64,000 nt of DNA from Paenibacillus sp. NFR01 (GCF_900111565.1 NZ_FOIK01000004.1:236668-300667); one strand, 5' to 3'; positions 15,438 to 24,312 are shown, counted from the stretch's first letter. Notes: a model not told the origin generated them from the letters alone. Numbers and translations: made by a program.

Positions 15438-16727
15438 TCACCCTTGGACCTCTGATCCATAAACGCTCTTTCCGCGTATCCAAACCTCACGGATCGATAA
15501 CGTATCGGAAATCTTCGTAGTCGGATCCCCGTCGACCAGTACTAAGTCGGCTCTGACGCCTTCCGCGATTCTTCCGCGATCGTTCAGATTGAAGCGGCGT
15601 GCCGTTTTGGCTGTCGCAGACTGGAGCGCTTCTACCGGCGTAAACCCGGCCTCGACCAAAAGCTGCATTTCGTGATGTACACTCACCCCATGTGCAAGTC
15701 CGCCCAACGTGGGAACGGGTACGGAAACATCCGTCCCTACAAGGATATCAACGCCTGCACGGTGAAGGTCCATCACATTCCGGAAGTTATCTTCCATGCT
15801 TCCTTGCGGATAGGTGTTAAAGCTGGATTTGAGCGTGTCGATCCATTCCTCGCTCAGTTTCTCTTTAACGCGCGGGTCATCCGCCATTTCCGATGCCGTA
15901 TTCCCGATAATCGAAGAATTCAAGACTAGACAAGGCGTTACGAATGCCCCTGAGCCTGCGATTTGATCAACCAGTTCCGGAGTGGACGCAGGGCGGTCAA
16001 TGAATAAGTGCGCAAGTCCGTCCACCCCAATCTCAATGGCCTCTCGGGAGGAGTCCGCCGTCAATACATGGGCAAGCACTAATTTACCTTGGTTATGCGC
16101 TTCTTCCACCGCCGCTCTTAAAATCTCTTCGCTTAAGACTGGCAAGCCGGGGGCGGCGAGTACCGAACCTTCTTCAATCATAATTTTAATATAATCGGCG
16201 CCTTGTCTGACCTGCTCCGCAACAAATGACCGGGCTTCATTCGCATTCGTTAATTCCGGCAGCTCTTCATGGTCATGTGCATGGGCGGCTAACATGGCAT
16301 TTCGGTCTTCCTCGCTCATATTTGCAAGTTCTTTAAGAACAAACTCCGGAATCTCCCCATCACCGGGCATGAGTTCATCGGGATGCCCGCCGGATGCAGT
16401 AACGCCCATACCTGCTGAAAATACGTCCGCAATGTCCTCCATCCCACTCAACTGCTTCTCGCGGCCGGCTTTTGTGAACCCGCCCATCATCTCCAATTCT
16501 GTCGTTACTCCGAACTTCAAAGCATCGCGAAGACCTTCTACCGAAGTATGAACGTGGGCATCGATCAAACCAGGCAGAAGCATACCGCCTTCTGCATCCC
16601 TGATAACGGCATCGTCAGGCACTTCACCGCCGATCGAAACAATCGTTTCACCATCGATCAGGACCGTCTTCACTCCGATACTCTGTTTACCGTCAAAAAT
16701 CCGGGCGTTAATTATTGCGGTTTTCAT
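15438..16727 (-). CDS. Metal-dependent amidohydrolase
   Basis: A 429-residue TIM-barrel amidohydrolase of the imidazolonepropionase/prolidase-like branch. DAHVHTS (about 60-66) gives the first two metal-binding His residues, HVLTADSS and HLFIDRP (about 222 and 245) contribute further His, and the final catalytic Asp is in LVGTDVSVP (about 335). RIAEGVRADLVLVDGDP at the end is the usual small beta-domain closing. The substrate is unknown. It is transcribed away from a MarR-type regulator, whose operator appears to cover its promoter. Confidence 0.86.
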   Translation of the reverse strand: MKTAIINARIFDGKQSIGVKTVLIDGETIVSIGGEVPDDAVIRDAEGGMLLPGLIDAHVHTSVEGLRDALKFGVTTELEMMGGFTKAGREKQLSGMEDIADVFSAGMGVTASGGHPDELMPGDGEIPEFVLKELANMSEEDRNAMLAAHAHDHEELPELTNANEARSFVAEQVRQGADYIKIMIEEGSVLAAPGLPVLSEEILRAAVEEAHNQGKLVLAHVLTADSSREAIEIGVDGLAHLFIDRPASTPELVDQIAGSGAFVTPCLVLNSSIIGNTASEMADDPRVKEKLSEEWIDTLKSSFNTYPQGSMEDNFRNVMDLHRAGVDILVGTDVSVPVPTLGGLAHGVSVHHEMQLLVEAGFTPVEALQSATAKTARRFNLNDRGRIAEGVRADLVLVDGDPTTKISDTLSIREVWIRGKSVYGSEVQG

Positions 16728-16770
16728 TCATTTGTTCGCTCCTTCAACAAAAGATTTGATTAATGATTGA

Positions 16771-16799
16771 AATATAACAGTTTGAATTCTAACTGTCAA
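16771..16799 (-). promoter_or_regulatory. Promoter of the amidohydrolase gene
   Basis: On the minus strand TTGACA (16794-16799) and TATATT (16771-16776) are 17 bases apart. The palindromic operator fills the spacer. Confidence 0.75.
16777..16796. promoter_or_regulatory. Probable MarR operator
   Basis: ACAGTT-T-GAATTC-T-AACTGT is a 20-base palindrome with 18 of 20 positions symmetric. It occupies the space between -35 and -10 of the amidohydrolase promoter and lies upstream of the MarR promoter, a classic position for repression of the divergent gene. Confidence 0.7.
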
Positions 16800-16833
16800 T
16801 AATCAATCAATAAGTATCCTAAAAGTTCGCCCT

Positions 16834-16862
16834 TTGACAATTCGAGCCGCTAAAAGTATGAT
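16834..16862 (+). promoter_or_regulatory. Promoter of the MarR gene
   Basis: TTGACA (16834-16839) and TATGAT (16857-16862) with a 17-base spacer, 41 bases before the start codon. Confidence 0.75.
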
Positions 16863-16902
16863 TTTGATAACCTATACTAACGAATGAGGAGTCGGATTTA
16901 TT

Positions 16903-17349
16903 TTGGATAAAACCCCTTTATACACTCCCTACTCAGACTTGTTCCGGGATATCGGAATGGAGATCAGGAACCTTGCCAATCAAAGATTGTCCGAGCTAGG
17001 GCTTAATGTCCAGCAAGGACAGATGATCGATTATATTTTTCATAACGAAGAGAAGGGCGTCATCCAAAAGGATTTAGCCGAACGTTTTAGCCGGACCGGC
17101 GCCACCATTACGAGCATGCTGCAGGGATTAGAGAAAAAGGGATATTTGAAGCGTGTCATTCCCGAAAATAATGAGCGGCAGAAAAGAATACACCTGCTTC
17201 CAAAAGGAGCTGATCTCGTGGGGGAATTTAATGAGATCTTTTCAGGCGTCGAGAACCGTATCGTACAGGGCCTAACCGAATCGGAAGCCCGTGTTCTAAA
17301 GGAACTGTTAATGAAAGTAAAAGGAACCTTGCGGGGAGAAAATCGCTAA
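16903..17349 (+). CDS. MarR-family transcriptional regulator
   Basis: A 148-residue winged-helix protein: IRNLANQRLSELGLNVQQGQMIDYIF, then the recognition helix region LAERFSRTGATITSMLQGLEKKGYLKR (about 60-86) and the wing with PENNERQKRIHLLPKG. MarR dimers bind palindromes and release on binding a small ligand or oxidation. The TTG start follows GAGGAG by 11 bases. It is divergent from the amidohydrolase, and the palindrome between them points to control of that gene. No Cys is present, so ligand rather than thiol sensing is likely. Confidence 0.9.
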   Translation: MDKTPLYTPYSDLFRDIGMEIRNLANQRLSELGLNVQQGQMIDYIFHNEEKGVIQKDLAERFSRTGATITSMLQGLEKKGYLKRVIPENNERQKRIHLLPKGADLVGEFNEIFSGVENRIVQGLTESEARVLKELLMKVKGTLRGENR

Positions 17350-17425
17350 ACTAAACAAGTCAGACGTTCTGGAAGCGGATGCCGTCCTTCATGACGGCAC
17401 CCTTCCAGCGGCAGGCACACTCACA

Positions 17426-18811
17426 TCAATGAATGGCCGTCAACAGATCATTTAAAACCTCGGACATGGACGGATGGGTAAAAATCATGTCCCGGAGCGC
17501 CGTATAGGGCTGCCCCGTTTTCATGAATACGGAGACAATGTTCACCACTTCGCTTGAATCGGCGGCATACATGGTAAACCCAAGCAGCATGTTGGTCTGC
17601 GCATCAACAACGGCTTTTAATATACCATCGGTCTGCTTGAGCAGACGGGCCCGGGGTGAGGCTGCCGCTGCAAGTTTGGCTACCTTTATGTCGTATCCTT
17701 TTCTTAATGCTTCCTCTTCCGTCAAGCCGACATGGGATAATGGCGGATCCAGAAAAACGGAATAAGGAATATCACTACGGTCCTTGGTGGTACGTTGATC
17801 TCTTCCAAAAAGATGATCACTGATGATGCGGTAATCATCCAGCGAAATATACGTAAATTGAGGTCCTCCGTTGACATCCCCGATCGCCCAGATCTGCGGG
17901 TTTGTCGTTCTCAGCTTATCGTCGACTTGGATGAAACCTCTATCCGTGACCTCAACGCCTGCCGCTTCAAGATTCAAATCTGCCACGTTGGCCGTCCGTC
18001 CGGCAGCCACAAGAACGGCGTCCGTTATCAGCTCCTCTGTTGCTCCGTCCGGAGATTCGAGGAACAGCTTCGCCGTATTTGCCTCCTCTTCAATCCGGCT
18101 CACCCCCGTCTCCAATTTGATGCGAATGCCCCTGCGTTCAAGCGTGCGCTGCACTTCTTGGGCAATATCAGCATCTTCCTTGGGCAAAAAACGGTTACCT
18201 CTTTCAATAATTGTCACTTCGGAACCAAATCCCGCATAAATGGAGGCGAACTCCATACCGATATATCCTCCTCCGATAATTGCCAGTCTGGAAGGCAGGC
18301 GGTCCAGCTCCATCAGTTTCTCGCTTGTATAAATGAGCTTCCCCGTCATTCCGGGAATGTTTGGGAGTACGGCTTTGGATCCTGTATTGATAAAAATCTT
18401 ATCGGCCTCTACAATCACGTTCTCCTCTTCGGTTGCAACATTCACTTCCTTCGGAGACAAAAACGAAGCGGTTCCCGTCAATACCGTTACGCCAGGCTGC
18501 CCATTCACGTTATCGAAATTTTTCGCGCGCAGGAAGGATACCAGCTCATCTTTTTCTTTTATCGCCTGAACATACTTGTTCTTCTTCTCTTGGATGGAGA
18601 GCTCTTCATTCTGCGAGAGTAGATAGGCCTGATGGGCCAGCGCTTTCGTGGGGATGCAGCCCACATTAATGCAGGTACCCCCATACATGAGCGGTGACTT
18701 TTCCACCATGACTACTTTTAATCCTTGGGCCGCCAAGAAAGGGGCCAACGTTTTTCCGCCTTTGCCAAACCCGATGATTAATGCATCCACTTTCACTCTG
18801 GATTTCCCCAT
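17426..18811 (-). CDS. RclA-like flavoprotein disulfide reductase
   Basis: The protein (461 aa) belongs to the pyridine-nucleotide-disulfide reductases: GFGKGGKTLA for FAD, GGTCINVGCIPTK with the redox pair C47/C52, a second nucleotide motif GGGYIGMEFA and a C-terminal dimerisation domain ending FTHPSMSEVLNDL. It follows E. coli RclA closely through its length (for example GGLQFTYISLDDYRI versus GGPQFTYISLDDYRI), an enzyme that reduces hypothiocyanous acid and responds to reactive chlorine. The catalytic HxxxxE of lipoamide dehydrogenase is altered in this group (HPSMSE). ATG at 18811 follows GAGGTG. Mercuric reductase-like is the alternative name. Confidence 0.87.
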   Translation of the reverse strand: MGKSRVKVDALIIGFGKGGKTLAPFLAAQGLKVVMVEKSPLMYGGTCINVGCIPTKALAHQAYLLSQNEELSIQEKKNKYVQAIKEKDELVSFLRAKNFDNVNGQPGVTVLTGTASFLSPKEVNVATEEENVIVEADKIFINTGSKAVLPNIPGMTGKLIYTSEKLMELDRLPSRLAIIGGGYIGMEFASIYAGFGSEVTIIERGNRFLPKEDADIAQEVQRTLERRGIRIKLETGVSRIEEEANTAKLFLESPDGATEELITDAVLVAAGRTANVADLNLEAAGVEVTDRGFIQVDDKLRTTNPQIWAIGDVNGGPQFTYISLDDYRIISDHLFGRDQRTTKDRSDIPYSVFLDPPLSHVGLTEEEALRKGYDIKVAKLAAAASPRARLLKQTDGILKAVVDAQTNMLLGFTMYAADSSEVVNIVSVFMKTGQPYTALRDMIFTHPSMSEVLNDLLTAIH

Positions 18812-18850
18812 ATCTTTCACCTCATCTATAGTGGTAGTTGCTTATTCCTT

Positions 18851-18884
18851 TTGTTATACCTTGAAATTTGTTATACCTTGAAAT
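18851..18884. repeat. 17-bp tandem duplication at the chemoreceptor stop
   Basis: TTGTTATACCTTGAAAT occurs twice head to tail (18851-18867 and 18868-18884). The second copy contains the last codons and stop of the chemoreceptor gene, so the end of the gene has been duplicated downstream. Confidence 0.9.
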
Positions 18885-20562
18885 TATGAAGCAATTCCTG
18901 AAAGTCGCCCACCATCTTGCTAAGCAGATTGGACACGGCATTGATCTCCTGTAAGGTTACCAACTGGCCCTGAGTCGCAGAACGTACGTCATTGACGTTG
19001 TCGGAAGTCTTGTGGGACATTTCCGTCAATTGCTCCACCGTTGCCGCAACCTGCTCCGTACCCGCCGACATTTGCTCAACGGCAGCCGAAATTTCTTCAA
19101 CCTGTCCGGTTACCGATTGTACCGAGAATCGGATGGAATGGAACAATTCCCCTACGTGGTCCATTAATGTAACGCCTGAATCCACTTCACGGGCGCCGTT
19201 CCCCAAGGCTCTGCTCACGCTTGTTGTACTTTGTTGGATCATTGCAACCAAACGCGTGATCTGATCGGCTGAGTCTTTCGACTGCTCGGCAAGCTTACGT
19301 ACCTCGCCTGCGACTACAGCGAATCCGCGTCCATGTTCTCCGGCACGAGCCGCCTCAATCGAGGCATTTAAGGCCAACAATTGGGTTTGTTCCGTGATCT
19401 CCCGAATCACACTTGTTATTTGGCCGATTTCCTTAGATTGCAGAAGCATTTGATTCATGGCTTCTACAGAATGGGCAACCTCCTGTTTAATAACCTTCAT
19501 TTGCTTAACGGCGGAATCCAGGGTATGCGTTCCCGCTTCAGCCTCTTTGAAGGTATTCCCTGCGTTCTCCGAAACGATCTGCACGGACTCTGCAATGCGT
19601 TGAATGCCGACAGCCGACTCCTGCATGGCACGGGACGAATCCGAGCTGGCTTGAAATACCGCAGCCGCATACTTCGAATTTTCCTGAATGTGTTTTGTAA
19701 TTTCTCCGGCTGTTTTGCTGACGTCCTCCGTGCTGGCGTTCAATTCTTCCACTGAAACCGCCAACTGATTCGCGCCTTGACCGATTCCGGAGATTAATTG
19801 CACCAGATTGTTTTTCATCATATGGAAGGATTGCCCCAGTTCTTCGATCTCGTCCCCTTCCTTCACCTCGACATCCTTAGCGGTCAAATCACCGCGTGCA
19901 ATCGAATTAGCGCTCTGAGAGAGACGAATGACGCGGGTGGATATCGTACGGCTGATCAGAACAGCCATGGAGATGCCTATGACAATTGCGGCTACGCTGA
20001 TCCAAATCACAATCTGAATCGTTCTATGTATCGATGCATCCGTTCGCTCTCGCATCTTGTCCAGCAGCTTTTGCTGAATATCAATAATTTCATTGGCTTT
20101 CGCAAAATAATTGGCGCTAATCTCATTCCCTTTCGTGGAAATGAGCTGACTAAGCTCACTGCTTTTGTTCTGCTGTTATAATTTCTGCACGTCTGCAACG
20201 TATTTCAAATATTGTTCATCAAGACTTTTTAAATCCTGCAGATCGGTTTTTACGGCCGTTGTATTCTCCATTGCGCTTAGAGCATTAAACCATTCATCAT
20301 AGGTTTCTTTTGCTTTACGCCAATTATCCATATTCGTAGCGCTGCCTGACAGCACGTAACCGCGCATTTCCTTAAATTGCTCCCGCAGTTCCGAGATCAT
20401 ATCCTTGACCAAAAAAATCTTCTGTACACGATCGTCAAAAAGGGACCGGTAGTTGTCATTGACGGATTGAATTTGTACAATGCTGGTCGCCGAAATGGCA
20501 AGAAGAAGCAGAAGCAAAAGACCAAACGAAGAATTGAGTTTTTTGGCAATGGTTAATTTCAT
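18871..20562 (-). pseudogene. Methyl-accepting chemotaxis protein, interrupted by a stop codon
   Basis: One continuous frame encodes a typical chemoreceptor of about 563 residues broken only by TAA at 20176-20178. Before the stop: a membrane helix (about 11-30) and the first half of a four-helix-bundle sensor (SVNDNYRSLFDDRVQKIFLVKDM). After it: the rest of the sensor, a second membrane helix, HAMP and the signalling domain with its conserved hairpin (LLALNASIEAARAGEHGRGFAVVAGEVRKLAEQ). An ATG at 20055 could restart translation, giving a sensorless protein with the second helix, HAMP and signalling domain. ATG 20562 follows AAGGAA. A sequencing error is possible. Confidence 0.85.
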
Positions 20563-20642
20563 AATCGTTATTCCTTTCGAATACAGGATTTCCACAAAGT
20601 CACTTTATCATACTTAGTTATTTTTTTCAACTCACTACTCCC

Positions 20643-20670
20643 AAAAAAACCGGACCATCTCAGCCCGGTT
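20643..20670 (-). terminator. Terminator of the HxlR gene
   Basis: On the minus strand ACCGGGC and GTCCGGT form a short stem followed by seven T, starting at the HxlR stop codon. Confidence 0.75.
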
Positions 20671-21121
20671 ATTCGGCTTCCGAAGCACAGCCGCCTGCAA
20701 TCGGTTCAATCGCGACATTATCCGCCAAAGCCTCGCAATGAGGACAGTAGTAGCGGAGCTCCACCTCATGGCCGCAGGTTGCATGCTTCATCACTTTAAA
20801 ACTCTTATCTAAATGCTTTCTTCCCCATAGGAGATAGGCATTTAACACCATTTCCAAGTCATGTCCGCGTTCCGTTAATTCATATTCATAGCGCGGCGGA
20901 TGTGCGGTATAGAGGTTGGAGGTGATAAATCCGTCTTCCTCCAGTTGTTTCAATCGTTCGGACAAAATATTCGCCGATATGGTCTTCAGCCCTTGCTTCA
21001 CTTCGTTAAACGTCTTTTTGCCGACCATGATCTCGTGAATGATCAGCAGGGTCCAACGGTCCCCGATCATATTCAGTGTCTGCGCAATATTGCAGTCCAG
21101 CTGGTATAGTCCCTTCGGCAT
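20669..21121 (-). CDS. HxlR-family transcriptional regulator
   Basis: The winged-helix HxlR domain is complete: CNIAQTLNMIGDRWTLLIIHEIMVGKKTFNEVKQGLKTISANILSERLKQLEEDGFI, then YEYELTERGHDL. The C-terminal 35 residues add a CGH...CPHC pattern that may form a zinc ribbon. HxlR proteins sense aldehydes, quinones or thiol stress, often with a Cys near the N-terminus; here C10 lies in LDCNIAQ at that place. ATG 21121 has GGAGGAAG upstream; an earlier ATG lacks an RBS. The target is not evident from the neighbours. Confidence 0.88.
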   Translation of the reverse strand: MPKGLYQLDCNIAQTLNMIGDRWTLLIIHEIMVGKKTFNEVKQGLKTISANILSERLKQLEEDGFITSNLYTAHPPRYEYELTERGHDLEMVLNAYLLWGRKHLDKSFKVMKHATCGHEVELRYYCPHCEALADNVAIEPIAGGCASEAE

Positions 21122-21248
21122 TGTTCTTTCTTCCTCCCTCCGGTTGTGGTCGGTACTCATTGTAACAGATTTAAATAATAAATTAAATCCTATAATTGAA
21201 TCGAGTTAATTTAATTAACTTTATAGATACACTCTAATCTATTCCAAC

Positions 21249-21295
21249 AAAAAACCTCCTGAATGTATATAGATCATACACCATTCAAGAGGTTC
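21249..21295 (-). terminator. Terminator of the erpA gene
   Basis: On the minus strand AACCTCTTGAATG and CATTCAGGAGGTT pair and six T follow. It lies 45 bases past the erpA stop. Confidence 0.85.
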
Positions 21296-21339
21296 TGAAC
21301 ATTAAGGTTCCCAATCACACACTGTAACCAAATCTGCTT

Positions 21340-21699
21340 TTAGCAAGGCTCCGCGCTTGGATTGCCCGCTTCTTCTTTCGTACGGAAGCTCGAACCGCAT
21401 CCGCATGTGGCGATAGCGTTCGGATTATTGATGGTGAACCCGCCCGTCATGCCGGATTCTTCAAAATCGATCTCCAGCCCGTTCAGAAAGCGTACATCGT
21501 CTTTGGAGACGACAACCTTCAAGCCTTCAACCTCCAGGTATACGTCCTGATCACTTTCGTTATCGTCAAAGCCCATGGCGTACGAGAAGCCGCTGCATCC
21601 GCCCGGTGTCACACCCAGGCGCAGGAACATGTTTGGCACCTCTTGCTCGGCCAGCATCGTTTTCAGTTGTTCTGCCGCCGTTTCGCTGATGGTAATCAT
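21340..21699 (-). CDS. erpA: A-type Fe-S cluster carrier (ErpA/IscA/YutM)
   Basis: A 119-residue HesB-family protein with the three conserved Cys: C35 in TPGGCSGFSYAMGFD and two in ATCGCGSSF (about 99 and 101). Such proteins accept an Fe-S cluster from a scaffold and deliver it to apo-enzymes. Likely clients nearby are the radical SAM enzymes MqnE and LipA. Other nearby genes (nfu, yutJ, yuzB) match the B. subtilis yutM region. The last 14 residues (EEAGNPSAEPC) extend past the usual end. Own promoter and terminator are visible. Confidence 0.93.
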   Translation of the reverse strand: MITISETAAEQLKTMLAEQEVPNMFLRLGVTPGGCSGFSYAMGFDDNESDQDVYLEVEGLKVVVSKDDVRFLNGLEIDFEESGMTGGFTINNPNAIATCGCGSSFRTKEEAGNPSAEPC

Positions 21700-21790
21700 T
21701 CGTTTCAGCCTCCTTTAAGACTCTATAGTCAATGCTGCTTTAAATTGAATCCATGCAAACAGCATTACCGCAAGTTTTAGTTATAATTTT

Positions 21791-21819
21791 AGTATACTCT
21801 CATCCCAAGGCGCTCTCAA
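21791..21819 (-). promoter_or_regulatory. Promoter of erpA
   Basis: On the minus strand TTGAGA (21814-21819) and TATACT (21791-21796) are 17 bases apart, about 92 bases before the start codon. Confidence 0.6.
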
Positions 21820-21879
21820 GTTATAAAAGTCTGGGTAAATATTAAGCAGCGCTTGGTCTGGTACTTCCTTCCCGCGCGG

Positions 21880-21909
21880 TTGCTCCTACGCCAGTGTGAG
21901 GTTTATAAT
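21880..21909 (+). promoter_or_regulatory. Promoter of mqnE
   Basis: TTGCTC (21880-21885) and a perfect TATAAT (21904-21909) with an 18-base spacer. It implies a leader of about 175 bases. Confidence 0.6.
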
Positions 21910-21916
21910 AGAAAAA

Positions 21917-22080
21917 GCGATAGGCGGAAAGTTTCGGAAAATTGTCACGGAGGCCGGGGCCCCCGCTAAGTATCTGAGTAAGCATCGGCCAAAGCCCCAC
22001 TTTGTGGGGTTATTTACTGCCGGGATGCGCCTTACGGACGCCATACGTTTGATTCTGCCGGTGTAATTGCACCGCAACCT
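21917..22080 (+). promoter_or_regulatory. Long structured leader of mqnE
   Basis: About 165 untranslated bases before mqnE are GC-rich and fold-prone. CCCCAC-TTT-GTGGGG (around 21994-22008) is a perfect hairpin followed by TTATTTA, which might act as a weak terminator; GGCCG...CGGCC flanks the region just before it, and CGGTG...CACCG lies close to the RBS. I could not match it to any riboswitch class. A cis-acting RNA control element is inferred, not shown. Confidence 0.4.
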
Positions 22081-22094
22081 TCAGGAGGAATTAT

Positions 22095-23201
22095 ATGTCT
22101 ACTCTTATTACCCCACACACAGATGCCAGAATGGCGAACATCATTGAGAAGGTTCGCGGCGGCGAAAGGCTCAGCCTGGAAGATGGCGTATATTTGTACG
22201 AAAGCGACGATCTCTTGACCATCGGGCAGCTGGCCAATGAGGTCAATCTGCGCAAAAACGGAAACAAGGTTTATTTTATCGAAAATATGAGCCTTTATTT
22301 TACCAATGTCTGTGAATCCCGCTGCGCCTTCTGCAACTTCCGCAAGGATGAAGGCGAAGAGGGCGCCTATACGTTGTCCGGCCCGGAAATGGTGCAATAT
22401 GTGGAACAGCATATTCATCCCGGCGTGCGCGAGTTCCACATCGTCGGCGGCCACAATGCGGGCGTTCCATTCCAGTATTACGTCGATTCGCTTAAAGCGC
22501 TGAACGAACGGTTCCCCGAGGTTACGCTCAAAGCTTACACTGCCGCGGAAATCGATTTCTTCACCCGGATCAGCGGGCTAAGCATCCGCGAAGTGCTGGA
22601 AGAACTGCGGGCGGCCGGCCTCAAGACGCTAACGGGCGGCGGAGCGGAGATCCTGTCCGATCATTACCGGCAAAAGATGCGCGTCGACAAAGCCAACGTC
22701 GAGGAATATCTGCAGGTGCACCGCACCGCTCATCAGCTCGGCATGAAGACGCACACGACGATGCTGTACGGCTCGATCGAATCCCGCGAGGACCGCATCA
22801 AGCATATGCTGCAAATCCGCGAGCTGCAGGACGAAACGAACGGCTTTATGGTATTCATTCCGTTGTCCATGCAGCCGAAGAGCAAAAATGCCGGCATCAT
22901 GCGCCGCAACTCGGCGTACGAGGATCTCAAGACGATTGCGATCAGCCGCCTGATGCTCGACAACTTCGATCATATCAAAGCTTACTTCATTAATATCGGT
23001 CCGCAATTGACGCAAGTCGCGCTCAGCTTCGGCGCCTCCGACGTGCACGGGACCATCTTGAAAGAGCGCATCAGCCACGCCGCCGGCGCGCTTACGCCGG
23101 AAGGCATGACCCGCGAAGAGCTGATCTGGCTGGTCAAAGGCGCAGGACGCATTCCAGTGGAACGCGATACATTCTACAATGAAATCAAGGTGTACGAATA
23201 A
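22095..23201 (+). CDS. mqnE: Aminofutalosine synthase MqnE
   Basis: A 368-residue radical SAM enzyme with the cluster motif C73-x3-C77-x2-C80 (CESRCAFC) preceded by NVxxTNxC-like YFTNV. The sequence (IVGGHNAGVPFQYYVDSLKAL, GGGAEILSDHYRQKM, THTTMLYGSIES) is that of MqnE, which joins 3-[(1-carboxyvinyl)oxy]benzoate and SAM to make 6-amino-6-deoxyfutalosine in the futalosine route to menaquinone. MqnC is the closest alternative but starts differently. AGGAGG precedes the ATG. The NDH-2-like yutJ follows 39 bases downstream in the same direction, linking quinone synthesis with quinone reduction. Confidence 0.92.
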   Translation: MSTLITPHTDARMANIIEKVRGGERLSLEDGVYLYESDDLLTIGQLANEVNLRKNGNKVYFIENMSLYFTNVCESRCAFCNFRKDEGEEGAYTLSGPEMVQYVEQHIHPGVREFHIVGGHNAGVPFQYYVDSLKALNERFPEVTLKAYTAAEIDFFTRISGLSIREVLEELRAAGLKTLTGGGAEILSDHYRQKMRVDKANVEEYLQVHRTAHQLGMKTHTTMLYGSIESREDRIKHMLQIRELQDETNGFMVFIPLSMQPKSKNAGIMRRNSAYEDLKTIAISRLMLDNFDHIKAYFINIGPQLTQVALSFGASDVHGTILKERISHAAGALTPEGMTREELIWLVKGAGRIPVERDTFYNEIKVYE

Positions 23202-23240
23202 CCCTTAATTCCAATCCCCGTCGAAAGGAAGATCGGTTAC

Positions 23241-24305
23241 ATGAGAACACTTCTAGTCTTGGGGGGCGGCTACGGCGGCCTGGCCCTGATCCAAAAACTG
23301 CTGGACAACAACCATCTCCCCCACGATGTTGAGATCGTCCTGGTCGACCGCATGCCTTTTCAAGGCATCAAAACGGAATATTATGCACTGGCGGCAGGCA
23401 CTACTACCGATATCCATGTGCGTATCCAGTTCCCTGTACATCCCAGACTGAGAATCGTGTACGGCGAAGTGAGCTCCATTGATCTGCCCGGCAGACAGGT
23501 GCTGCTCGAATCCGGGGAAAGCCTCCATTACGAACAGCTGGCCATCGCCCTCGGCTGTACCGACAATTATCATGGCATTGCCGGCGCCGAAGCCTACTCC
23601 TGCAGCATCCAGAGTATGGCGGCTACGCGGGAAACGTATCGCCGGCTGAACAATGTGAAGCCTTACGGAACGGTGAATATCGTCGGCGGAGGCCTGAGCG
23701 GCGTGGAAATGGCTGCGGAATTGCGCGAAAGCCGGCCGGATCTGAACATTGCGATTCTGGACCGGGGCGAACGGGTGCTGTCGGCTTTCCCCGCCAAACT
23801 CTCGCGATATGTAGAAGAATGGTTCAGCGAACATCAGGTCGTGACGCGCGGGGGCATTCATGTGTCCCATGTGGAAAAAGACGCGATTTTTAACGGAGAC
23901 GAAGCCATCGAAGGGGATGTGACGGTCTGGACCGCCGGCATCCAGCCGGTCAAAGCCGTGCAGCAGCTTGAGCTGGCGAAGGATCGCGGCGGTCGGCTGA
24001 TCGTCGGCGAATATTACCAGCTTCCGGATTATCCGGAAGTATACGTGCTCGGCGACTGCGCGAGCCTGCCGTTTGCGCCCAGTGCACAGGCTGCCGGGGC
24101 ACAGGGCGAGCAAGTCGCCCAGGTTCTGCAGGCGCTGTGGCGGAACGAAACGCCGAAGCTGCACCCGATCAAGCTGAAGGGCACGCTGGGCTCCCTCGGC
24201 AAAAATGCCGGCTTCGGCTTGATGGGCCGCCGCTCGGTCATGGGCCGCGTGCCGCGGCTCCTGAAGAGCGGCGTGCTCTGGATGTCGAAGCGCCATTTCG
24301 GATAA
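23241..24305 (+). CDS. yutJ: NADH dehydrogenase-like flavoprotein YutJ
   Basis: A 354-residue FAD/NAD(P)-binding protein with GGGYGGLALIQKLLDNN (8-24) for FAD, NIVGGGLSGVEMAAEL (about 149-164) for NAD(P)H and VYVLGDCASLP (about 268-278), the type II NADH dehydrogenase pattern. B. subtilis YutJ lies in the same neighbourhood. The family passes electrons from NADH to quinone at the membrane face, although YutJ itself lacks a proven substrate. GAAAGGA precedes the ATG. It converges with yuzB with 7 bases between stops. Confidence 0.88.
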   Translation: MRTLLVLGGGYGGLALIQKLLDNNHLPHDVEIVLVDRMPFQGIKTEYYALAAGTTTDIHVRIQFPVHPRLRIVYGEVSSIDLPGRQVLLESGESLHYEQLAIALGCTDNYHGIAGAEAYSCSIQSMAATRETYRRLNNVKPYGTVNIVGGGLSGVEMAAELRESRPDLNIAILDRGERVLSAFPAKLSRYVEEWFSEHQVVTRGGIHVSHVEKDAIFNGDEAIEGDVTVWTAGIQPVKAVQQLELAKDRGGRLIVGEYYQLPDYPEVYVLGDCASLPFAPSAQAAGAQGEQVAQVLQALWRNETPKLHPIKLKGTLGSLGKNAGFGLMGRRSVMGRVPRLLKSGVLWMSKRHFG

Positions 24306-24312
24306 GCTACGG

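Noticed and set aside
17370..17410. Hairpin between the MarR gene and rclA as a terminator
   Set aside because: The stem (TGCCGTC/GACGGCA inside CTGGAAG/CTTCCAG) is strong but there is no T run on either strand; it may still slow transcription.
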